Positions 39,701 through 51,874 are shown, counted from the stretch's first letter. The stretch is DNA of 60,000 nucleotides from Antedon mediterranea (GCF_964355755.1 NC_092679.1:23376432-23436431); one strand, 5' to 3'. Numbers and translations are program-made. The notes: generated by a model not told the origin, from the letters alone.

Positions 39701-42700
39701 ATGAAGAGGACGTGCACCGACAGATGTCTGGCAAGGATCCATGCACCACAGTAATGGTGAGTGCTTAGTACATTCAAATATGATGTTCTGTTTATACAGT
39801 CGACTCCGCCTAAGTCGAATTCGCGTAAGTCGAAAAATCGCGAAAGTCGAATTTTTAGGAAAGTCCCAATTCTTTCCTATACATTACTGTGTAATTTTTA
39901 TTTGTAAGTCAAATTTTTCTAAGTCGAAATTCGTCTAAGTCGACGTCTTTTTGCGGTCCGAATACACATATTCTTTAGTGATTTATATCGTATAAGTCGA
40001 AGTCACAAATTACGCGGCAACAACGCGCTAAAAAAGCCGATAAAACGTACGTAATTCGTTAAACAAACGACAGAGGGGATAATGTGGGACCATATCGGTT
40101 CTCTCAAGCAGGTTGTATAGTATAGGCGGCGTCCTACAACTCGCGCTAGTGTATAGTGCATGAGTTGTTTCAGAGTTGAGAACTTGAGCGGCGTTTTGTG
40201 GGTACCTATTTTGTGCTAGACAAATGGCAATAAACAATGGATACCGATTTCGAATAAGAACCGAAATGTATTTATTATACGTTTTTGTATTGTTTCGGGC
40301 TTAAACCATATGAAAAAACAGTTTATCATTGCCGATAAAGAGGCTTAGCATTTATTAGGCCTAGTAGCTAGCTAGCTAAGCAAACTCAATTCAAGAAGGC
40401 TCATCGCGGGGGCCGCGATCGCGACAGGCCAGGCCTAGCCATAGCGCGGCTAGTGAGTGAGCCTAGGCCTAGCATTTTTTTTTGCAAATCTGTAAGTCGA
40501 ATTTCGCGTAACTCGAATTTTTATACCGGTCCCATTAGATTCGACTTAGGCGGAGTCGACTGTATATGATGATTTACACACAGTTTACACATATCTTGGA
40601 CTGTTGCCAACAAATCTATTTTTAGAAACAGTATGGCTATTAGTTAAGTCACCTTTTTACAACAGAACAACAAACCGTGCTTCTATTTTTTTTTATATCC
40701 AATTTTTTTTTTTTTGGAAGAAAAATTTTTTTTCATACAAGAAAAAATGGAAAAGTACTATTACATGAACAGTAAATAGTATGTACTATTGCACACCATC
40801 TGACCCACAATCGTCCAATCAAATGACCCAAATTAATATGTAGGTGTTATATTACGGTTTATAATTAATAAATTGAATGCTATTTGATGCTTAATTCTGT
40901 TAGGTGAAGAAAATGCCACCAAATGCATGTCATAATAGTGCGGCGGTTGCAGCTCTCTTCAGGCCCTGTGGTAAAGGAAAGACTCTTCACTTTGAAGAAA
41001 CTAAGTATGTGTATTTTATTTCCATTGAAAATTTATATGTGTATAATTTATTTATAGTTTTATTTATATATTGAATGATGTATTTCTTAATTCTTATTAT
41101 TTATTTATTTTTTTTTAAAATTATTATTTTGTATTTATTTCTAGATGTTTTATAGAGTTTGATAGATTGCCAATGTTGGGCAATAGTGGTGATAGTCAGA
41201 ATATGGTATTGCCTGCTGTGTATCTAGCAGTCAAAATGAGGTATGTAGATTTATCAATGGACTGATTTACAGTTGATTAGATTAGATGTCCATTTTCGAA
41301 AGTGGAAAACGCTTTATTATTTAATACAGGTATAAAAAATAAATTGGGATGCTATCGCAAGATCAATAGTTGAGAAGAGCCTTTAACCTGTGCTGATTTT
41401 ATTTTTGTCTTTTGCGATTTTATGACGACGGTACATTTAACTCGATGAAGATGTTGTTTGTTGTTTTGTTATTTGATGTTTTGTTGTTTGTTGTTTTGTT
41501 TGCTGTTTTGTTGTTTGTTGTTTTGATGTTTGTTGTTTTGTTGTTTAATGTTTTGTTGTTTAATGTTTTGTTGTTTAATGTTTTGTTGTTTGTTGTTTGT
41601 TGTTTTGATGTTTGTTGTTTTGTTGTTTGATGTTTTGTTGTTTAATGTTTTGTTGTTTAATGTTTTGTTGTTTGTTGTTTTGATGTTTGTTGTTTTGTTG
41701 TTTGATGTTTTGTTGTTTGTTGTTTTGATGTTTGTTGTTTTGTTGTTTGATGTTTTGTTGTTTAATGTTTTGTTGTTTAATGTTTTGTTGTTGTTTTGAT
41801 GTTTTTTATTTTGTTGTTTGTTGTTTTGTTGTTTGTTGTTTTGTTGTTTGATGTTTTGTTGTTTGTTGTTTTGTTGTTTGATGTTTTGTTGTTTAATGTT
41901 TTGTTGTTTAATGTTTTGTTGTTTAATGTTTTGTTGTTTAATGTTTTGTTGTTTGTTGTTTTGTTGTTTGTTGTTTTGTTGTTTGTTGTTTTGTTTTTTG
42001 TTGTTTTGTTGTTTGTTGTTTTGTTGTTTGTTGTTTTGTTGTTTGATGTTTTGTTGTTTAATGTTTTGTTGTTTAATGTTTTGTTGTTTGTTGTTTTGAT
42101 GTTTGTTTTGTTGTTTGATGTTTTGTTGTTTGTTGTTTTGATGTTTGTTGTTTTGATGTTTGTTGTTTAATGTTTTGTTGTTTGTTGTTTTGATGTTTGT
42201 TGTTTTGTTGTTTGATGTTTTGTTGTTTGTTGTTTTGATGTTTGTTGTTTTGATGTTTGTTGTTTTGTTGTTTAATGTTTTGTTGTTTTATGTTTTGTTG
42301 TTTTATGTTTTGTTGTTTGTTGTTTTGTTGTTTAATGTTTTGTTGTTTGTTGTTTTGTTGTTTGTTGTTTTGTTGTTTGATGTTTTGTTGTTTGTTGTTT
42401 TGTTGTTTGTTGTTTTGTTGTTTGTTGTTTGTTGGTTTGTTGTTTGTTGGTTTGTTGTTTGTTGGTTTGTTGTTTTGTTGTTTAATGTTTTGTTGTTTAA
42501 TGTTTTGTTGTTTAATGTTTTGTTGTTTGTTGTTTTGTTGTTTGTTGTTTTGTTGTTTAATGTTTTGTTGTTTGTTGTTTTGTTGTTTGATGTTTTGTTG
42601 TTTGATGTTTTGTTGTTTGTTGTTTTGTTGTTTGTTGTTTTGTTGTTTAATGTTTTGTTGTTTGTTGTTTTGTTGTTTGTTGTTTTGTTGTTTGTTGTTT

Positions 42701-45700
42701 TGTTGTTTGTTGTTTTGTTGTTTGTTTGTTGGTTTGTTGTTTGTTGTTTTGTTGTTTAATGTTTTGTTGTTTGATGTTTTGTTGTTTGTTGTTTTGTTGT
42801 TTAATGTTTTGTTGTTTGTTGTTTTGTTGTTTGTTGTTTTGTTGTTTGTTGGTTTGTTGTTTGTTGGTTTGTTGTTTGTTGGTTTGTTGTTTGTTGTTTT
42901 GTTGTTTAATGTTTTGTTGTTTAATGTTTTGTTGTTTAATGTTTTGTTGTTTAATGTTTTGTTGTTTGTTGTTTTGTTGTTTGTTGTTTTGTTGTTTGAT
43001 GTTTTGTTGTTTGATGTTTTGTTGTTTGATGTTTTGTTGTTTGATGTTTTGTTGTTTGATGTTTTGTTGTTTGATGTTTTGTTGTTTGATGTTTTGTTGT
43101 TTGATGTTTTGTTGTTTGATGTTTTGTTGTTTGTTGTTTTGATGTTTGTTGTTTTGATGTTTGTTGTTTGTTGTTTTGTTGTTTGATGTTTTGTTGTTTG
43201 TTGTTTTGTTGTTTGATGTTTTGTAGTTTGATGTTTTGTTGTTTGATGTTTTGTTGTTTGTTGTTTTGATGTTTTGTTGTTTTGTTGTTTTGTTGTTTGT
43301 TGTTTCATGTTTTGTTGTTTGATGTTTTGATGTTTGTTGTTTTGTTGTTTGATGTTTTGTTGTTTGATGTTTTGTTGTTTGTTGTTTTGTTGTTTTATTG
43401 TTTTGTTTAATGTTTTGTGGGCAGATGAGGCTTCCATTAAGATGTTGTTTGTTGTTTGTTGTTTATTGTTAATGTTTTGTAGGCAGTTGAGGCTTCCATT
43501 AAGTCTGGATGCATACGAAGCAAGAGATGAATACTTAGACACCTTGAAAGCTGAACAAGAACAATTGTCTGTAAAAGAAAGAAAACTTAAAACAAACAGG
43601 TAAAGAAGAACACGATTACCTTCCTTGCATCAGTGTTATTTTTTTCATATTTAGGCAACTTGTCGAGATAAGCAAATTTAACCGGAGTGCATTCTCATTT
43701 ACATCTATTTACAAGAAAGATGTTATAATACATAAGTAAAGTGGTTAGGAATCTGACAGGATTTAAACCCAGACCTCAGGATCAGTAGCCAATCATTTTG
43801 ACCACCAAACAACAACTCTGTTTTAGCTGTTATAGTCATACTATTCATTCATTCATCAGTGGAATATTATTTCCATTTATTGTCATTTGCATATAAAATA
43901 TACATAGAAACTATATATATATCTGAGATATACAAAAACAGATACAAACGAAAACAATACAAAACATATACCTACATACATCTTCTGATTGTTCCCTAAA
44001 ATCATGGATTTAATTGATGGGTATTTTTTCAACAGAGTTGGTACCTCCTTTGATGAAAGTGAACCACAGTTTATAGCTCCGCCCCCTCCTGACAAATCTT
44101 GGATTAAGATATTTGTGACTGAGGTATATTATTATTACATAATTGTATTTTGGTTTTTCCCCGATGGTCACATGTTGAGAGCACTGGTTTCTTATTTAAT
44201 GTAACCGCTTATTTAGTCTTTATAAGTGAAATCATTCATTCTTTTTTCTTGAATAGCCTAAGTTTTATTCATCTTTATTTTTTCATGGTTTGGGGGCAAT
44301 ACATAAACAAATACACAAAAACACATAAGTCCCAAGCAGGTATACAAATTTAAACCTCTAGCCTCTATTATGGTTGTGTCATTTTAAATTCAGATTTCTG
44401 ATGGAAATCATTTGTGGGCCCATGACGCAGAGACTGAGACATTTGAACAGTTATCATATTTAATGGACATGATCAATGGAAATGCATTCACGCCAAGAGT
44501 AAGTTTATTTGGTTTTCTAGACATCATATAAATCCCTACGGCAGACTAATATTTGATACTACACTAAATATTATGTCCTCTTAATCATCCAGGTGTTTTC
44601 AATGACCATTTTAGTGTGTGAAGACTGCGAAATATTTATTATATTTATTATTTAAACCCAACTTCCCCATTCATTACAAAAGTTCAGGTGTCAAATTTCT
44701 CATGACCTCATCGATTCCACCCTATTCTCAGTGCTGCTGTATCTCCACATACTATCTATTTCCGAGGTATCATAGAAATATTTGGTTATACAGCATCTCA
44801 TTTGTATCACATAGTGGTGCCTGTATCATGTAAGGTTAGGTTAAGTTAAGGCTTCGGTTACTGCTAGATACATGTGAAACATGTGATGTTGTATTACCAA
44901 ATATTCCTAGGATACTTAAAAAATAGATACAGTACCGAGAATCGACTGTCGATTCTGATCATAAACTTCGGTCAAATTTTCTCTCTTGTGAACAAATACG
45001 ACATAAAAGAAAATATCAAGAACAAGTTTTGCGAATCCCAATTTGCTTGTTATTAGATTTTAAAGCCAGTTCATGTTGGGCGGTACTGCATAGCGCCATT
45101 TGAAGATGTCGATAGGCGGTATTATCGTGCTCGAATAGAAGCTGTGCATGGTAATCAGGTTGAGGTCAGTACATCTGTATCTTTAATAATAATATATATA
45201 TATATATATATATAGGTAACTTTATTCCAAAAAATGTAACAAAACCACGCACTGTGGATTTACAAAATCTGATACGTTCTTATATGCATGCATCCTACAA
45301 CAACAAAAAATATAAAATAACGTAAAAGTAAAGATTCAAAATAACAAAAGCCACTTATTTCTGTTGCTGGCAATCTCGTGCAAATTAACTAGGTCGTTTA
45401 AATTATTTATCTTAAAATTTCTGATAAATAAATCATTTCTAAGTGTACTTAACAGATTGGTTTGATGTTTTTAATAATACTACTAGATCTACTTTCTTAA
45501 GTTTATCTGTATATTTAATAATAATGTGCAGTATCGTAATAATATCAATTTTATTTTTCGATTGTATTTAGTAATTGGAAAATTTTATTTCAAAAAATTA
45601 TTAGTATTATCATAATTCTCTATATTCATCTCATAAAACAAACAATTAGTAAAACATATTTATAAAGATGAAAGGACCTCCAGGAAAGCCTTGTGACAGA

Positions 45701-48700
45701 AGGCCCACTACAAACTAGTTACATTTTACGGCATCTTAATCTGTGTCTATGTCTACAATAGAATGCACAAGTTTTTACTTTTTAAATTTAAACCAATCAG
45801 TTTAATTACTCTAGACTTAATTTTATGTAAATAATTCATGTATCTATCATTATCTTAAATGTTTCTCCACTTTTAGATATTTTATTTGGATTACGGAAAC
45901 ATTGCACAGATGTCGTCACATGAATTACAAGAGATTCATCCAGATTTGTTGAAACTTCCATTTCAGGTACGTTGTATTAAATTCAGGTTTTTAATTAAGG
46001 ATACAGTATACTTTTACCATATTTGATATCAAATAATTATTTTTATCCAGTATTTTCATTGTTTGTACTGTAACATCATTATTCTGTTGAAGTTAAACAT
46101 ACTTGTAGTAGTATATTATTATTAGTAAATCTTTATTTTTGCTAAAAATACATAATCAACATTTTTCATTATTGTTGTGAGTGAAAATCTTAAGCTAACA
46201 TGATTTGAAAACAAAAAAATAACTGTAACTCAAAATAAACATTTAAATGAATTCTAAACCCGGTAATATACTGAAAAATTATTAATTAATTTAGAAAATA
46301 AAAATAAAAAAATAGAAAAGATTACTCAAAAATCATTTCAATTTGTTATATCATTTACATAAAATGCATAGAAAATTGCTCTATAGAGACTACAACACAA
46401 TACAACACAAAAACAGAAAAGCATGACACACCATTCTCTAACTAGTTTATTTGACTATTTTTTTTAAACCAGGCATTTGAGTGTGTTCTATGTGAAACTA
46501 AGCCAATCTACCGACTACCTACCCACAACCGTTGGATTCCACAGGCCAAAGATAGGCTGGCTGAACTTGCTTTGAACAGAATTATGTTGGCAAAGGTAGG
46601 CTTAACAGTTTTAGCTTTTTTATGTTTATAAGAAAATACATTTTGTTAATATGCTATTACACTTGATATTGATATTCTGTCCATCTCAAGCCAAGCAAGA
46701 TTTTATCTTAAGCGATATTTATGTCGTTTATGTGAAATGCAATGAAATGTATGTTAAAATTAAATATACTATATTAAACCCTGGTTTTCTTTATTTTTAG
46801 GTGTTTTCTGTCGTAGGGGGTGTATTACGGATTGAACTGGTTGCATGTGTAGGCATGGATGAGATCAATATCAATGATCTACTTTTTAGAGAAGAGTTAG
46901 TTGAAAAGACTGAAGAACCACTTGCATCAAAGGTACGTGTCACATGACACAGTAATTGTAACTCATTTGCATATGGACTGTTGAATAGAACCGTTTAATT
47001 TTACTTTTCTACGCTAAGCTATTATTTAAATTGAACCGATGAAATGGCAAGAATGTACGTTAACATGTGAATATCACACTAATTATTATAATAATAATTG
47101 TTGTTGTTTAATTGTGAATTACAGATCAACCATCAGCAACGGTTGGAACAGGCAGCTCACTATCATCTGAAAGAGAACTATGATAAAGCTCCCAAGGCAC
47201 CAGATCTACAAGATCCTAATAAGTTCATTAAACGTGGAAAGGTAAGTGTGTCAAACTAGAAAGAAAGATGTCATGAGATTTCCCCAATATTTCTTCTTTA
47301 ATTAAGGAGAACCACCAGCAAAATGTCACAATCTCTCCTCTTTTATAAGAAGAACCACCAGAAAAATGTTACGATGTTGCCAAAATAAAAAATCTCTCCT
47401 CTTAACCACCAGAAAAATTGTATGAGGTTTTCATAATCTCTCCTAATTTAAAGCAAAGATTTTTCATTTTTAGGTAAATCTTCTTGGTCCTTACAGTGCA
47501 TTAGAAGTGAGCTTCACAGGTGTTACAACTATAGGCAGCATGAGGTTTGTAATTCTTCCCTTTCTGGTTTCTAACTATCATACTGTATATGCTTCTCTAA
47601 TACTGTACACAATTTATTGTATACATCCGATGGCATAAGATAACTTTACTTTGCCTAAAGCTCGGTCTACACTATCAAACTAGTTTGACCAGAAGAAGAA
47701 GTGTAATGTGCCCAAATATGGTAGTGATATGCCAAAATATGGTAGTGATATGACATCATCATGTCCATATATGGGCACATCACATTTTTTTTGTCACATA
47801 AAGTTATCATCAAATCAATCGATATACAGGTCTATACGCATAGAGAGGGACAGCGTCAACTCCGTAACCTTGGACAACGAACCTCAAACCACATATCAGA
47901 AGATGATGGTTGCCGCTAACGTTGGCCTTAACAAATCTGGTTCGGCCCTAATAGCGCGCAATACAACCTTGATGCCAGATATTAAAGGACTCCCGTCGCT
48001 TGCTAGCATTTTATTTGCACCAAGCATTGAGCTCAGGTAATTGCATAATTATTTGTATTGTCTTATCACTGGTATTTGTAAACATGTGTTTATTAGTGGC
48101 GATCAGTCAGCCATACAAAGGGGAGGAGTCAACAACAACCTCTAACGGCCAGCTTCCAAACAGTCTTTCTGAAACGTGTTTGGGCTGCTTGCCATTAGGA
48201 ATAATTATGTAGATTGCGCCTAAGATATACTGTACTATAAACAATAAATTACAACATAAGTAATAGAATTCTACAATATGTTGTTTTGTTATTTTGAACT
48301 ATGCCATTAATATTCAATTTTCTTTAGGATGGATAAGAAAAAAACTCATATGACGGGTGTTTTGTGCGGACTTGGGTGGGATGACATCGAGAATGAACCA
48401 ATACTTTCTGATCATGATATTGAGATTCCGTTTGATGTCAAGGTTACCATGGATGATATCACAAAGGTATCCTCTCACTCACTGTATCTTGACATTATAT
48501 TTTGTTGAGCTTCTTTTTGATGCCCTTTCATCTATTGTATTTTAACTTACTGAATGTTTATATTTTATGGTGATTATGAATAAACTTTATTAAAACGTCT
48601 TCCAATTAAAGAACGCTCCAAGTAGAGACCACTCCAATTAGGAACCACCAATTCAATTAAATCCATAAGACCACTCCAATTAAAGATGCATTCAATATAA

Positions 48701-51700
48701 CATTTCTAATCAAATCATCCAGTTAAATAACAACAACCACTCCAATTACATATCTCTTTGTTAATTACATATAACAGGACCCCTTATTTTTCCATGAACC
48801 CCTAATATATTGCTACCCATCACCTTAGTTGCTTATTGGACACCAACTTGTACTACAATAGGTTTGTGGACCACTTTTTTCATTGTAATAATCTATTTCT
48901 GTCCTTTTTAATTCCAAATTTGGACTGTATTTGACTAGAACCATTACATTTACTGAGTGTCTTTATGTTTGTAGGTGAATGGTCTTCGTCTTGCCATCAA
49001 TTTGGCCATAGGCTCTCCAGATGCCATCATACAGTGGGGTCCATCCGCTGTTACCAAAATTCAAGAAAGTGCCAGAGAAAAACTTCTTGAGTAAGGATAG
49101 TTTCAACATTATCAAGTTTATTCTGTATTGTATTGCAGTTTACTGCAGTAAATATTCATTTCAGTGTAATGTTAATCATTGTATTAGTGGAGCATACAAC
49201 TGATTTTGTTTATTTGTAAAACAGAATAATAACGTTTATTAAAATGTATAAATTCAATCTTTAAAATATAACTGTCTTGTTTTTTTTTCAAGTTTAATTC
49301 TGAAAAGAAGAGAACTTATCAAAGTTAAATACTTTGCCAGAGCACGTCATTGGAATCAGGTAAAGAAATATTGTGTTATTTCATCATATATATGTTGGAC
49401 CATCAATACCTTAAAAAATTACATGAATGTTGATTACACAAGTAACATACCACCTCAATTCATTATAACTAAACATACAGTTTCTTACACCAATAAATAG
49501 ACAAATAGTTTTTGTAGCACTCTTGTCTAGGAAACAGCACATCAGGATAACCCCCTATTTCTAATACACCAGGATAACCCCCTATTTCTAATACACCAGG
49601 ATAACCCCCTATTTCTACTACACCAGGATAACCCCCCTATTTCTACTACACCAGGATAACCCCCCTATTTCTAATACACCAGGATAACCCCCTATTTCTA
49701 CTACACCAGGATAACCCCCCTATTTCTAATACACCAGGATAACCCCCTATTTCTACTACACCAGGATAAACCCCCTATTTCTAATACACCAGGATAACCC
49801 CCCTATTTCTAATACACCAGGATAACCCCCTATTTCTAATACACCAGGATAACCCCCTATTTCTAATACACCAGGATAACCCCCTATTTCTAATACACCA
49901 GGATAACCCCCTATTTCTAATACACCAGGATAACCCCCTATTTCTAATACACCAGGATAACCCCCTATTTCTAATACACCAGGATAACCCCCTATTTCTA
50001 ATACACCAGGATAACCCCTATTTCTAATACACCAGGATAATCCCTTATTTCTAATACACCAGGATAACCCCCTATTTCTAATACACCAGGATAACCTCCC
50101 TATTTCTAATACACCAGGATAACCCCCCCTATTTCTAATACACCAGGATAACCCCCCTATTTCTAATACACCAGGATAACCCCCTATTTCTAATACACCA
50201 GGATAACCCCCTATTTCTAATACACCAGGATAACCCCCTATTTCTAATACACCAGGATAACCCCCCTATTTCTCGAAAGATGTACTAGGTTCTTTAAAGT
50301 ACACATAAGCATTTTGTGTACACTGGACCTACGGCTTATAGTCCATGTACCAGAAGACTAACTATGGCACTAGTGAGCCTGAACCCTTGCCATAAGGCTA
50401 TGGATTGCGGTTCAAGTGCTCAGCCGCTCACGCCTCTTATTTTTATTTTGGTTAACTATAACCTTTCCAGATCCATCCAGACGATGTACTATGGTGGGAA
50501 GGCCCCACAAGTTCAGACAATGAACTTGATGATTATCCAAAATTATACGAGTTCCACAATAGTGTGATTGTATCGGATGAGATAGAGGAGGAAGAAGCAA
50601 TGGAAATCCTACGACGAAAAAGAAGGCATATGGAGGAACTGCACAAACTAGCAAGCAGGTAAGGGGGAATGCTCTCTGGCAGTAGCATGTGTTTATGTTC
50701 ACCCAGCTAGTTGCTGCTTTCAACATGCCTAACATGAGGCCAACTAGCTGTGTGAACTAGTACACCGGGGTAGCCCCCTACTTGTCTTACAAGATGGACT
50801 AGGTTCTTTCAAAGAATATATATCACAAGAATGAGTAATCCGCAATTTTCCCTGTAACAGTAATATTGTCCATGTGGTAGGGCGCCGCCATAAGTGTGGA
50901 TGTATCTGGGATGTATACAACTTTTTGTGACGGTTTCACTAATCAAAGGCTGGACCACCGGTAGTATTTTCATGATAAGAAATGTTATCAACTACATGCC
51001 AACATCATGTTAAATACTATTTGAATATTTAATTGTTCGTTTTATGCAATTTATTTAGTAAAAACTGCCGTATAAACAGTTTGCTTTATCAACCGGGCGC
51101 TACGATAGCGTGACCGGGCGTGTTGCTGTTTACGCGTTTTCACGAAGGATAGTTTAATAATATTCCTATATTTAACTTGTTTCTGGTAAAACAAATAAAT
51201 GTTAATGACACTTAACATTTTGTCCTATTAATAACATGTATTTTATACTAATTTATATCATAAAAACAATACTTAATTTACCGGGCGTAGAGTAGTACAC
51301 GGCAATGGTAAAGAATAGGCCGTGCTGAGTAACGATTCGTTGATTTTGGTGTTGCTGTGTTAGGCCTTTTTTGTGAACTAACTTAGCATGTTAGTAAATA
51401 ATTGTCTGTAAAAGTGAATGTACACTAGTTAATAAATATGTATTATAAAATAGTTTACAATTGCAAAAACTATTATCATAATTCTATTTAATGTGACATG
51501 TATAATATCTATTAAATCAAGTCTTATTTAGTATGTATACATCCGCCCTTATGAGGGCGGGCATCACTCACTGGAGCTCTCTGTTACAAATTTCTCATGC
51601 AAAAATCGCGGAATACTCATTCTTGTGATATATATTCTTTGGTTCTTTAGAACACGAGTATTTTGTGTACACTGAATATATAGTGTATATCTATTTTTAA

Positions 51701-51874
51701 ATCAGAATGACGCCATTATAATATTATTATTTTATTTTTTGCAGATCAACGATTCCCTTTAATGTACCAGTATCATGTGAATATTGTGATACAATATTAT
51801 ACTCCCCGAGAGAAGTCCTCAACCATGTCCGTAGCACCGCTCACCGAGAAATGGAACAAAGTTTTTCGAGGTGA
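30744..51874 (+). CDS. TDRD9: TDRD9 / Spindle-E type DExH RNA helicase with Tudor domain (37 exons, complete)
   Basis: Germline piRNA-pathway helicase; family members act in nuage in transposon silencing. Exons: 30744-30928, 31438-31580, 32243-32388, 33272-33493, 33761-33883, 34068-34148, 34704-34862, 35019-35122, 35574-35629, 35795-35861, 36084-36168, 36349-36406, 36616-36720, 37040-37137, 37366-37497, 37646-37808, 38000-38063, 38323-38434, 38975-39148, 39649-39756, 40904-41004, 41145-41240, 43483-43599, 44036-44123, 44394-44498, 45057-45164, 45877-45966, 46473-46595, 46801-46932, 47125-47241, 47474-47544, 47830-48036, 48328-48466, 48975-49090, 49293-49359, 50471-50658, 51745-51874. The sum is 4380 nt, or 1459 aa (human 1382). 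N terminus: HINDWFTIG. Walker A GPTGCGKT begins at aa 173; DEVH at 272-275 is split by an intron; motif III is SAS; then STNIAESSITVPD and QRKGRAGR; HA2 about aa 545-700. The Tudor core is at about 965-1030 (IFYLDYGN). A C2H2 finger ends the protein. Donors after exons 19 (GTTTTC) and 26 (GTCAGT) are weak. Confidence 0.95.
31050..31115 (+). mobile_element. Relic of the TGT...ACA element terminus
   Basis: TGTTATGCGTGATTTGAAC followed by diverged TTGCACAATTT resembles the left terminal repeat of 25044-25876. It lies in TDRD9 intron 1 and no matching right end was seen. Confidence 0.45.
32381..32800. repeat. 79-bp tandem array carrying copies of the TDRD9 exon 3 donor
   Basis: After exon 3 (donor ACG|GTATGT at 32388) the block GAGAAACG(A/G)TATGTGCCGC...CTTGTACTCATT repeats at 32468, 32547, 32626, 32705 and 32784, exactly 79 bp apart. 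One copy (32547) keeps a perfect GTATGT donor; the others read ATATGT. Confidence 0.95.
32895..33110. mobile_element. pogo/mariner-like repeat relic
   Basis: GTGTCCCTTTTATAAGTAG, GTGTCCCTTTTAATAGTGG and AGGTGTCACTTAAAAG resemble subterminal blocks of other relics near 54450-54530 and 56310-56440. No clear ends. Confidence 0.35.
34222..34396. repeat. 18-bp minisatellite, TDRD9 intron 6
   Basis: About nine units of CTCAGTACTCCCAGGTAC with scattered substitutions. Confidence 0.95.
36190..36262 (+). mobile_element. tRNA-derived SINE relic
   Basis: TTGGTGGTTAAGGTGCTCATC followed by a B-box-like GAGTCCAATTCCTG. Short, in TDRD9 intron 11. Confidence 0.45.
36812..36950. mobile_element. TA-flanked MITE copy in TDRD9 intron 13
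   Basis: Clear terminal inverted repeats: AAGCTCTGTCTACACTATC at the left and its complement ending GACAGAGCTT at 36950, followed by TA. The core is shortened. Confidence 0.8.
37175..37334. mobile_element. TA-flanked MITE copy in TDRD9 intron 14
   Basis: Same family. The left end is diverged (AAGCTCTGTATATAA), the core is intact, and the right end is TAGTGTAGACAGAACT. It lies about 360 bp from the previous copy and ends just before exon 15. Confidence 0.75.
38536..38880. repeat. 12-bp minisatellite, about 29 units, TDRD9 intron 18
   Basis: Unit CAATAGAACAGT. Because 12 is a multiple of 3, several frames on both strands stay open (NRTV, SIDC, LTVL repeats); these are not genes. Two units carry GACGT insertions near each end. 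Confidence 0.98.
39294..39454. mobile_element. TA-flanked MITE copy in TDRD9 intron 19
   Basis: About 160 bp with both inverted ends intact and a palindromic core. The flanks read TTA/TAA, compatible with a TA target. Confidence 0.8.
39797..40562. mobile_element. pogo/Tigger-like non-autonomous element, TDRD9 intron 20
   Basis: 766 bp with inverted ends CAGTCGACTCCGCCTAAG and complement, flanked by TA on both sides (39795-39796, 40563-40564). Subterminal AAGTCGAA motifs recur near both ends. CAGT termini and a TA target fit the pogo/Tigger branch of Tc1/mariner. No transposase ORF; the interior is GC-rich. Confidence 0.85.
41449..43418. repeat. 15-bp minisatellite, about 130 units (2 kb), TDRD9 intron 22
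   Basis: Units are TTTTGTTGTTTGATG with GATG/GTTG/AATG variants, filling nearly the whole intron before exon 23. The open frames of up to 489 codons (NKQT-rich on minus, LFVV/LFCC on plus) come from the 15-bp period and are not genes. Confidence 0.98.
43421..43441 (+). pseudogene. Duplicated 5' end of TDRD9 exon 23
   Basis: GCAGATGAGGCTTCCATTAAG differs by one base from the true exon start at 43483-43503, 62 bp downstream. It runs back into array sequence. The TAG acceptor of the real exon reads GGG here. Confidence 0.8.
43735..43825 (-). mobile_element. tRNA-derived SINE (minus strand)
   Basis: On the minus strand TTTGGTGGTCAAAATGATTGG then B-box GGGTTTAAATCCTG. TDRD9 intron 23. Confidence 0.5.
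47658..47806. mobile_element. TA-flanked MITE copy before TDRD9 exon 32
   Basis: The left end is AAGCTCGGTCTACACTATC and the core is complete. The right terminal repeat stops at CATAAAGTT, directly before the splice acceptor of exon 32 (47830). Confidence 0.75.
49541..50271. repeat. 26-27-bp minisatellite, about 27 units, TDRD9 intron 35
   Basis: Unit CACCAGGATAACCCCCTATT plus TCTAATA, differing mainly in C-run length (4-6 C). Related single units seem to occur at about 50761. Confidence 0.97.
50810..51640. mobile_element. hAT-like non-autonomous element, last TDRD9 intron
   Basis: 831 bp. Left end CAAAGAATATATATCAC; the right end is the complement of AAAGAATATATATCAC. Both are flanked by GGTTCTTT (50802-50809 and 51641-51648). 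An 8-bp duplication and CAAAG ends fit hAT. There is no transposase, but inner inverted blocks near 50875 and 51535. The target is a second copy of the sequence at 50278-50330, which has no insert. Confidence 0.85.

Noticed and set aside
40028-40237. Small minus-strand frame in the pogo-like element as transposase
   Set aside because: Too short, no DDE or helix-turn-helix motif seen; the element looks non-autonomous.
42073-43542. 489-codon minus-strand open frame rich in N, K, Q, T
   Set aside because: It is a reading of the 15-bp minisatellite. The period is a multiple of 3, so frames stay open on both strands. No family similarity, and it covers TDRD9 exon 23 in antisense.
49541-50271. Regular repeats resembling a CRISPR array
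   Set aside because: Units are contiguous with no unique spacers, and the locus is an intron of an animal gene.
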